Source: an uncultured Clostridium sp.
GTDB lineage: Bacteria; Bacillota; Clostridia; Lachnospirales; Lachnospiraceae
Reading direction: 5' to 3'
DNA length: 12,705 bases
NCBI GenBank assembly: GCA_958349075.1
Contig: CATWBR010000082.1
Span: 1-12,705 of the forward strand
This document shows positions 7,691-12,705 of the stretch, piece after piece. Every line of letters begins with the position of its first letter. The stretch's first letter is position 1. The position numbers and the translations under genes are program-made. Below the pieces are notes generated by a model that did no database searches, was not told the origin of the DNA, and saw nothing but the letters and a program-made list of their open reading frames with translations.

Positions 7691-7808
7691 AGCCCGGCGG
7701 TTTCCGTCCGGACTTGAACAGCAGCTAAGTTACATGCAGGAAAATAGCGCAGGAAGAAACCTGTAGCACGATATTTCGGCCACTGCATCCTCCTGCGCTT
7801 ATTCTGCA
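7691..7808 (-). promoter_or_regulatory. structured 5' leader of uraA, unidentified RNA element
   Basis: The transcript upstream of uraA can form two strong structures. Hairpin 1 has a base TGCAG (7808-7804) with CTGCA (7739-7735) and an asymmetric internal loop. Next comes a perfect 9-bp stem AGCGCAGGA (7799-7791) with TCCTGCGCT (7754-7746), then a larger internal loop. The apical stem GTGGCCGA (7783-7776) pairs with TCG and GCTAC (7771-7763, one bulged base) around an AATA loop. Hairpin 2 is AGTCCGG (7714-7708), CGG, loop AAA, CCG, CCGGGCT (7697-7691), with a single bulged A. No U-tract follows either hairpin, so transcription attenuation is not evident. The element does not show the conserved cores of purine, PRPP, THF, SAM or T-box leaders that I know. 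A 6S-like or other independent RNA is also possible. Confidence 0.5.
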
Positions 7809-7822
7809 AGTTTCTTCTACAT

Positions 7823-7851
7823 ATTATGCCATAGACGGTCATATTCGTAAA
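7823..7851 (-). promoter_or_regulatory. promoter for the uraA leader
   Basis: TTTACG (7851-7846) and CATAAT (7828-7823) are separated by 17 nt. A register with TTACGA and TAATAT spaced by 18 nt is also possible. Transcription would start near 7815, leaving about 168 nt of leader before the uraA start codon. Confidence 0.55.
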
Positions 7852-7949
7852 GATTTTTTTATCTGCAATCCGCGTTCGTCCGCCGCTGCATTTTGTCTGC
7901 CCTACTGTCTATCGGGGGGATAGAATCCTTCTATCTGTTTCTTCCATTC
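7852..7949. other. gap between the lipoprotein gene and the uraA promoter
   Basis: Together with the uraA leader this forms a gene-free stretch of about 300 nt. Apart from the inverted repeat group at 7908-7935, it holds a GC-rich imperfect dyad bounded by TGCA (about 7862-7890) and a run of seven T on the plus strand (7854-7860). No clear intrinsic terminator for the minus-strand lipoprotein gene is visible, since no U-tract follows a stem in that direction. No open frame here has a ribosome binding site. Confidence 0.5.
7908..7935. repeat. three alternating 6-7 bp inverted arms with two exclusive hairpins
   Basis: TCTATC (7908-7913), GATAGAA (7919-7925) and TTCTATC (7929-7935) alternate in orientation. 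The central arm can pair with either neighbour: a 6-bp stem across GGGGG, or a 7-bp stem across TCC. On the minus-strand transcript these lie 15-42 nt after the lipoprotein stop codon. They might protect the 3' end or act as a weak terminator, though no U-tract follows. Confidence 0.6.
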
Positions 7950-9788
7950 CTATTCTTTCATCTTCAGTTGTGCGTACGGAATCGTCACTTCCGGGAATCC
8001 TTCCGCGTACGGCGCGATTGCATACGGTGAATAATAGAATACCACACCCTCCGGAGTGATGTAGAAGTCCGAATCAAAGCTTATGTCGTCCGCGATCGTG
8101 TGTTCCAGATCTTCAGGGGACTCAAATGCAAAGTTAGTCTTCTCCGCCAGCTCCCTGAATGCCCTGCTCACGATACTCTGAAGCTCTTCCACCGAATTGC
8201 CGACCAGGTCATTCAGCTTCATCTGCTCTCCCGTCTTGCGGTTAAAGATAAAATAATCCCTGGATGGCATACCGTGGGCTCCGCCCGAATATTCATAGCC
8301 GTCCGCCTCCACGCAGACAAGGTTTTCATCGAGATAATTGATTGCCACAATCTCGTAAGTAAGTGTGGCCAGGTGGAAATCATCCCTGCCGACCAGGGAT
8401 TCATCCAGGTAAGACGCCATCTCGTCACAGTACGCCAGAAGGACATCGCGGCGCTCCTCCATTGTGCGGTTCATGGCCTTTACAGCATCGCTGTCACCGT
8501 CAAATACCATCGTCTCAATGTAAATCTCCATCGCCGTCGTCCCGCTGCCGGGGAACGGAATCTCTTTCTTCTCCGCTTCTACACGGCCCAATTCGCGGAT
8601 GGACGACTGGTAGAGCGCCGGTTCCAGAAGTTCTCTCTCTTCCCCCGTGTCAAGGGCCGTCTTTCCGATATAAACGCCGTAGTCCTTAATCTCCTGACAG
8701 TAAACGGAATCCTCTGAAACAAAAAAGTTCCCGTAATAATCATACATATTGAGCGTTCCCGGCTCCGTGCTGATGGAAGCGGCCTTAGAACTCTCACCGG
8801 TCTTTACATCGACTTTATAAAACTGGGTCCCCTCACTGACGGTCTGGTAGACCTTGCTGGTCAGATAATAGAGAAAACCGTCCCTGTACTGGATTAATTG
8901 CGGATTGCCGGATGATTCAAAGAGGAGCGTCTTCTCCAGAGTTTTTACATCATACCGGTAACACTGGGTATTTCCGCTGCCATCCTGGAACATTACAAAA
9001 AAACTGTCCTTGCCGAACAAGACCGACGAGGTGTTGGTGACCTCGGGAACTTCCCTCGCCCCGCTTCCATCGGCATCGGCAATGACCAGGCAGCTATCAT
9101 TCTGCACCGGCATGTATCCATAATTCTCCACCATAAAGGGCAGTATGCCTCTGTAAAGCTCGTGGCATCCTTCCGGAATGCGGCCGTACACGGTCTTATC
9201 CGAAGCCAGTTCCTCTCCCAGGCTGCCGTCCTCTTTTAGTGAGAATGCCTGGTTTACGTTATATCCCCGCACATAGAGAACGTCCTGCGACGCGTAGATT
9301 CCGGATGCCTGGTTCATCAAATCGGCCAGATGCGTCTCTTCCCCGGTCTCCAAATCTTTTTTATAGAGGCCGTAAAGGCGGGCGGCGTCCTCCCCCTTTG
9401 CCGAATTGACGTCGTAATACAGGTTCCCCTTATAAATCCAGAAGGAACCGTTCTCCTCGCCCTCCTCAAATGTCTTTACCTGCGCAAGCTTGTCCGTCGC
9501 CTTATCAAGGCTCCAGATAGAACCGCCATACTTAAAGAAAAGGTGCCGGCCGGACTCCACCATCGTCTCCGTACTTCCCGTGGCCGTCAGGGTGTCTTTC
9601 TTTATGTCCACATCCTGAGCCTCCCCTGTGCCGGGCACGGTCTCCGTCTCCGCCGTCGCGGCCGTCACATCCACTTCCGCCTGCCGTCTGCAGCCGGTTA
9701 CGGCAAGCGGCATAAGTGCCGCCAAAGCCGTCACCGCAGCGGCCGCCGTATAGTTTTTAATTTTTCTGTCTATCTTTATTCTTCTCAC
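7950..9788 (-). CDS. lipoprotein with propeller-like region and DUF3298/RsiV-like C-terminal domain
   Basis: The 612-residue product has a basic N-terminus, a hydrophobic stretch (about 14-29) and a lipobox AVTGC with the lipidated cysteine at 33, so it should be anchored outside the membrane. A Thr/Glu/Ala-rich linker (about 36-70) follows. Residues about 80-390 contain repeated short strands such as SIWSLD, LYGLYKKDLETGEE and QCYRYDVKTLEK, typical of a beta-propeller of the DUF5050 kind. The last 190 residues resemble DUF3298, the family containing the RsiV lysozyme-binding domain, including the hallmark GGAHG near 502-506. The start is GTG at 9788 because AAGGAG (9800-9795) ends 6 nt before it. 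An in-frame TTG at 9809 lies upstream of that site and is rejected. Unlike RsiV it has no cytoplasmic anti-sigma segment and no sigma-factor gene nearby. Its role is unknown; a cell-surface sensor or binding protein is plausible. Confidence 0.85.
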   Translation of the reverse strand: MRRIKIDRKIKNYTAAAAVTALAALMPLAVTGCRRQAEVDVTAATAETETVPGTGEAQDVDIKKDTLTATGSTETMVESGRHLFFKYGGSIWSLDKATDKLAQVKTFEEGEENGSFWIYKGNLYYDVNSAKGEDAARLYGLYKKDLETGEETHLADLMNQASGIYASQDVLYVRGYNVNQAFSLKEDGSLGEELASDKTVYGRIPEGCHELYRGILPFMVENYGYMPVQNDSCLVIADADGSGAREVPEVTNTSSVLFGKDSFFVMFQDGSGNTQCYRYDVKTLEKTLLFESSGNPQLIQYRDGFLYYLTSKVYQTVSEGTQFYKVDVKTGESSKAASISTEPGTLNMYDYYGNFFVSEDSVYCQEIKDYGVYIGKTALDTGEERELLEPALYQSSIRELGRVEAEKKEIPFPGSGTTAMEIYIETMVFDGDSDAVKAMNRTMEERRDVLLAYCDEMASYLDESLVGRDDFHLATLTYEIVAINYLDENLVCVEADGYEYSGGAHGMPSRDYFIFNRKTGEQMKLNDLVGNSVEELQSIVSRAFRELAEKTNFAFESPEDLEHTIADDISFDSDFYITPEGVVFYYSPYAIAPYAEGFPEVTIPYAQLKMKE

Positions 9789-9794
9789 GTTTGT

Positions 9795-9800
9795 CTCCTT
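9795..9800 (-). promoter_or_regulatory. ribosome binding site that fixes the GTG start of the lipoprotein
   Basis: AAGGAG is followed by six bases (ACAAAC) and then GTG at 9788-9786. The alternative TTG at 9809-9807 lies upstream of this site and has no Shine-Dalgarno sequence of its own. Confidence 0.8.
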
Positions 9801-9880
9801 ATTGTTCAAATTGCTTAAGCGATTCGCCTGTTACCATCCATTATCTGCCAAATCCATGACTGTATTTTTACCTAAGCCTC

Positions 9881-9917
9881 TTACAATAAGTGTAACTTTT
9901 TTTCATCAGCTTGTCAA
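9881..9917 (-). promoter_or_regulatory. promoter of the lipoprotein gene with an overlapping dyad
   Basis: A perfect TTGACA (9917-9912) is followed after 17 nt by TACACT (9894-9889). Transcription would start near 9882, with a leader of about 95 nt. A symmetric TTACA-CTTAT-TGTAA (9895-9881) overlaps the -10 element and the start point. It could be an operator, but the arms are only 5 bp. Confidence 0.65.
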
Positions 9918-10053
9918 AGAGTGGGATAAATATTAATAGAACAGTAAGGATTTTGTGTTGCCGGGCACGGTGTGGACAGCAACGGTTTTGTTCCCTCTTC
10001 CCTGCTAAAACAACGAAAAGCACGCTTCGCGAACTTTTCATTGCCAATCAGTG
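9918..10053. other. intergenic stretch upstream of the lipoprotein promoter
   Basis: The gap between the lipoprotein gene and the symporter gene is 335 nt in total. It holds the lipoprotein leader and promoter, the hairpin at 10015-10039 and the symporter terminator. The remaining bases (about 9918-10014) show no ribosome binding site, no convincing open frame and no other structure I can support. Confidence 0.5.
10015..10039 (-). terminator. second terminator-like hairpin downstream of the symporter gene
   Basis: GAAAAG (10015-10020) pairs with CTTTTC (10034-10039). An inner CGC/GCG stem closes a TTC loop, with a 2-by-2 mismatch between the stems. On the minus strand it is followed by GTTGTTTTAG, a weak T-rich tail. 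It lies 15 nt beyond the main terminator and could be a backup terminator. Confidence 0.4.
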
Positions 10054-10090
10054 AAAAAAAAGAAGGATACCGCGAGCGGGATCCTCCTTT
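10054..10090 (-). terminator. strong intrinsic terminator of the glsA-symporter unit
   Basis: On the minus strand AGGAGGAT (10088-10081) pairs with ATCCTTCT (10068-10061), with one G-U pair. A GC-rich inner section closes the loop. A run of eight T follows at 10061-10054. It begins about 34 nt after the symporter stop codon. Confidence 0.9.
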
Positions 10091-10123
10091 CTTACTGCCT
10101 GTTTTTAAATTTTCTGTACTGTC

Positions 10124-11536
10124 CTATCTCCAGAAATCGGTCTCATCTTCAAGCTGAATATCCGCAGCCTTAAATACAGGATTCTTTCCGGCTTTTTTCT
10201 GCAGGATATAGTCGTTCATGCAGCGAACGGCCGGTTTTGCGAGAAGAATGATAACCGGAAGGTTGATGATTGCCATCAGGCCCATCAGAACGTCCGCCGT
10301 ATCCCAGGCAACGCCGAATTCTATCGTTGCACCGAAGCAGACAATAACTGCCGCCAGAATACGGAAGCCGTGGAGCAGGTTTTTACTCGGCGTCTTATTG
10401 CAGATGAAGCCAAGCCCCATCTCTGCATAGTAGAAGTTTCCAATCAGTGTTGTGAATGCAAAGAGGCAAAGGGCTACCGTAATGAAAATAGTTCCAAAGC
10501 CGCCCAGTGAATTGGCCACTGCGGCCTGAACATAGCTCATACCTGCCATCTCTTTTGTCGGTGCAACACCCGAACAAAGAAGCATGAATGCGGTAGCGGT
10601 ACAGATGACGATCGTATCGATATAAACGGAAAGCATCTGAACAAGACCCTGTTTTACAGGATGGGAAACTCCGGCAGATGCCGCGGCATTTGGTGCGGAA
10701 CCAACACCGGCCTCGTTGGAGAACAAGCCTCTCTTGATACCCTGCATGATAGCGGAACCGGCAAAGCCTCCGAAAATCGCCCTGAAATCAAAAGCGCCTT
10801 TTACGATGCTTGCGATCATTCCGGGAACCATGTTGATATGGGTAATAACGATAAACAGTGAAACTGCGATATAGAATAAGCCCATCACCGGCACGAGCAC
10901 GCCCGTTACCTTTGATATCTGTTTTCCGCCGCCGAAAATACAGACTAAGAAAGCAAGTGCCAGAACGCCGCCCACGATCTTCGGTGTCAGTGACGGATTA
11001 TAAAAGCTGTATGCTTTAAATGTATCTGCAATGTTGAATGCGGCTACCATGTTGAAACCGCCCATATAAGTTACGATTAAAACAACGGCAAATAAAATGC
11101 CGATCCAGCGTTTTTTCAGAACTGCCTGAATATAGTAAGCAGGTCCGCCGTAAGAGCTTCCGTCATCTGCCCTTTTCTTATAAATCTGGGCCAGGGTACT
11201 CTCCACAAATGCGGAGGCGCTTCCCAAAAGTGCGGTCAGCCACATCCAGAACATGGCTCCCGGTCCGCCGATACAGAGGGCGGTGGAAATACCCGCGATG
11301 TTGCCGGTACCGACACGCGATGCGGTAGAAACCATCAGAGCCTGGAAGGATGAAATCGATTTGTCATCATCTTTGGGCTCCATTACGACACGGATGGCCT
11401 CCTTCAAATAGCGGAACTGGATAAATTTCGTTTTCACGGTAAAATAAATTCCTGCTCCGAGCAGCAGTACAATCAGTATGTAGCTGTAAAGCCAGTTGCT
11501 GAGTAAACCAATAATTTTTGCGTACAATATATACAC
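10124..11536 (-). CDS. AGCS-family sodium:amino-acid symporter (alanine/glutamine type)
   Basis: This 470-residue membrane protein belongs to the alanine or glycine:cation symporter family, which imports small neutral amino acids with sodium. Family landmarks are clear: LGAGIYFTVKTKF (26-38), RVGTGNIAGISTA (74-86), GGPGAMFWMW (90-99) and the signature GLFSNEAGVGSAPNAAAS (270-287). About 10-11 hydrophobic segments are visible and the length fits the family. The start is GTG at 11536, preceded by the purine-rich AAAGGAAAGGGAAG. A TTG three codons further in is also possible. It lies 82 nt after the glutaminase gene on the same strand, with no terminator between them, so glutamine is a likely substrate by context, as in the B. 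subtilis glsA-glnT pair. Sequence alone does not separate glutamine from alanine or glycine transport. A strong terminator follows the gene. Confidence 0.92.
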   Translation of the reverse strand: MYILYAKIIGLLSNWLYSYILIVLLLGAGIYFTVKTKFIQFRYLKEAIRVVMEPKDDDKSISSFQALMVSTASRVGTGNIAGISTALCIGGPGAMFWMWLTALLGSASAFVESTLAQIYKKRADDGSSYGGPAYYIQAVLKKRWIGILFAVVLIVTYMGGFNMVAAFNIADTFKAYSFYNPSLTPKIVGGVLALAFLVCIFGGGKQISKVTGVLVPVMGLFYIAVSLFIVITHINMVPGMIASIVKGAFDFRAIFGGFAGSAIMQGIKRGLFSNEAGVGSAPNAAASAGVSHPVKQGLVQMLSVYIDTIVICTATAFMLLCSGVAPTKEMAGMSYVQAAVANSLGGFGTIFITVALCLFAFTTLIGNFYYAEMGLGFICNKTPSKNLLHGFRILAAVIVCFGATIEFGVAWDTADVLMGLMAIINLPVIILLAKPAVRCMNDYILQKKAGKNPVFKAADIQLEDETDFWR

Positions 11537-11618
11537 CTTCCCTTTCCTTTTTCCGCCCCATTATTCCCAAATCCGCCAGAAACCCATTTCCCCGGAAAAG
11601 GTTATTCTGAAGCGGTCC

Positions 11619-12542
11619 CTACAGAGTGTCCTCGGCAAACATATGAAGCCGCAGTTTCTCCGACAGATATTTTAACATATATCTGCCTGCAATGCTATTC
11701 CCTTTTTGATCCAGAGCAGGGCCATAGATTCCGATGCCCATTTTCTTTTCGACCACCGAAAGGATTCCCCCTCCGACTCCGCTCTTGGATGGAATTCCGA
11801 CCTGCACGGCGAACTCCCCCGAACCGTCGTACATTCCACAGGTCAGCATAATTGTCTTTACCACTCTCACTACATCTGCATCCAGCAGTCTTTCTCCCGT
11901 CTCCGGATGGATTCCGCCTCCGGCCAGGACCATTCCCAGTCCCGCCAGGCTTTCCGCCGTCACACTAAGGGAGCACATTTTTACATAGAGATCCAGACTC
12001 TTTTCCACATCGCTGTCTATAATCCCCTTGCTTTCCAGCAGATAAGCGATGGCCCTGTTTCTCGCACTGTGCGTCATCTCCGAACGGCAGACTTTCTCAT
12101 CCAGGACGATTCCCGGATCCAGACAGAGCTTTCTGGCAAACTGAAGCATTTCCTCAAAGCTGACCACCGGCATCAAATAGCTGGCCACAGCAATCGCGCC
12201 TGAATTAATCATCGGATTATATGGATAATTGCTGGAGAGATCCAGCTTCACCAGGGAATTAAATGCGTCGCCTGAAGGCTCCATTCCCACTTTAGCGAAC
12301 ACCTTGTCAAATCCGCAGACTTCCAGCGCCGCCGCCAAAGATATCACCTTCGATATACTCTGGATGGTAAAACGGATATCCGTGTCTCCTTCTTTGAATA
12401 CTTCCCCTCCGGCAGTATAGATGCAGATCCCCAGATGATTTTTGTCCACATTGCCAAGCTCCGGTATGTAAGAAGCCGTTTCTCCATGGACTATTTCCTT
12501 CCTGCCTTCCTCCAATGCCTTTTCAAGCATTTCCTGAACCAT
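11619..12542 (-). CDS. glsA: glutaminase (L-glutamine amidohydrolase)
   Basis: Glutaminase hydrolyses L-glutamine to L-glutamate and ammonia in the cytoplasm. The 307-residue protein is the serine-dependent, beta-lactamase-like bacterial type. The catalytic S-x-x-K is S62-K65 in QSISK. The other substrate-binding positions known from E. coli YbaS are all present: N112 (MINSGA), E154, N161, Y185, Y237 and V255 (SGVGGG). Length matches the family. The start is ATG at 12542, 7 nt after AGGAGG. The frame is open to an ATG at 12623, but that extension overlaps the promoter region and is not family-like. It is the first gene of a probable two-gene unit with the AGCS symporter. No GABA antiporter or decarboxylase lies nearby, so there is no sign of the acid-resistance arrangement. 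Confidence 0.96.
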   Translation of the reverse strand: MVQEMLEKALEEGRKEIVHGETASYIPELGNVDKNHLGICIYTAGGEVFKEGDTDIRFTIQSISKVISLAAALEVCGFDKVFAKVGMEPSGDAFNSLVKLDLSSNYPYNPMINSGAIAVASYLMPVVSFEEMLQFARKLCLDPGIVLDEKVCRSEMTHSARNRAIAYLLESKGIIDSDVEKSLDLYVKMCSLSVTAESLAGLGMVLAGGGIHPETGERLLDADVVRVVKTIMLTCGMYDGSGEFAVQVGIPSKSGVGGGILSVVEKKMGIGIYGPALDQKGNSIAGRYMLKYLSEKLRLHMFAEDTL

Positions 12543-12587
12543 TTCCTCTCCTCCTTTCCGCCCGATACCGGCCTGTTGATGTAAATA

Positions 12588-12643
12588 ATTATAACTCATA
12601 TTAACAAAATAGTATAATGCCAAATCAATATAACATTATAGCA
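12588..12643 (-). promoter_or_regulatory. AT-rich promoter region of glsA with a 7-bp dyad
   Basis: Several elements overlap here. TGC followed by TATAAT (12643-12635) is an extended -10 without a recognisable -35. TTGATT (12628-12623), 17 nt, GTTAAT (12605-12600) is a second candidate. Another TATAAT lies at 12593-12588. TATAATG (12640-12634) and CATTATA (12619-12613) form a perfect inverted repeat separated by 14 nt, which might be a regulator site. The true start point cannot be chosen by eye. Confidence 0.5.
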
Positions 12644-12705
12644 AAAAGGTTGAACGGGGGGTGAGTGAAAAATGAGGACGCTGATGTAAGGATGGCGGAC
12701 GGGGG

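Noticed and set aside
7691..7815. Purine riboswitch, PyrR attenuator or 6S RNA in the uraA leader
   Set aside because: No conserved purine-riboswitch junction, PyrR loop or terminator is visible. A 6S-like long hairpin shape cannot be excluded, but I cannot match conserved 6S features by eye, so no name is given.
7648..7842. In-frame N-terminal extension of uraA
   Set aside because: It covers the predicted promoter and structured leader, has no membrane or family similarity, and a good ribosome binding site precedes the ATG at 7647.
9972..10157. A 61-codon plus-strand open frame
   Set aside because: It runs through the symporter terminator and into the symporter 3' end, and has no ribosome binding site.
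10124..12542. Glutamine-dependent acid resistance locus
   Set aside because: The transporter is a sodium symporter of the AGCS family, not an amino-acid antiporter, and no decarboxylase is present.
12635..12705. Possible short plus-strand gene near the right edge, ATG at 12672
   Set aside because: The frame stops after five codons (MRTLM), so it is not a gene within what can be seen.

Overview
The window looks like ordinary chromosome from a Firmicute of class Clostridia, probably a Lachnospiraceae-type gut anaerobe. This is inferred from the moderate GC content, strong AGGAGG-type ribosome binding sites, frequent GTG and TTG starts, a clostridial-style lipoprotein and the general gene set. 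I cannot name the species from sequence alone. All recognisable genes except the first small one lie on the minus strand, so the text below reads from right to left, in the direction of transcription.

Right end (12705 to about 10054): an AT-rich promoter region precedes a glutaminase gene (glsA) and an AGCS-family sodium:amino-acid symporter. They lie 82 nt apart and the unit ends in a strong intrinsic terminator. The natural reading is import of an amino acid, plausibly glutamine, and its deamidation to glutamate and ammonia. A 335-nt gap follows; it holds this terminator, a second terminator-like hairpin and a sigma-70-type promoter for the next gene.

Middle (9788 to 5907): a 612-residue lipoprotein has a beta-propeller-like N-terminal region and a C-terminal DUF3298/RsiV-like domain. 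Next comes a uracil permease (uraA) with an unusually long and structured leader of about 170 nt. A small single-domain cupin protein follows, with its own near-consensus promoter, and the stretch closes with an intrinsic terminator.

Left part (5853 to 353): a small single-pass membrane protein of unknown function, then sbcD (nuclease), sbcC (SMC-like ATPase) and a second small metallophosphoesterase, closely packed and probably co-transcribed. SbcCD processes hairpins and blocked DNA ends; the trailing phosphoesterase is a separate single-domain enzyme. The far left holds one plus-strand gene for a 79-residue conserved-looking protein, convergent with the sbc operon.

I see no mobile element, CRISPR array, rRNA, tRNA or clear new defence system. 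The most interesting unexplained item is the structured uraA leader (about 7815 to 7648): it folds into two strong hairpins, offers a crossing alternative pairing, and matches no riboswitch or attenuator I can recognise. Second is the lipoprotein that joins a propeller to an RsiV-like domain.
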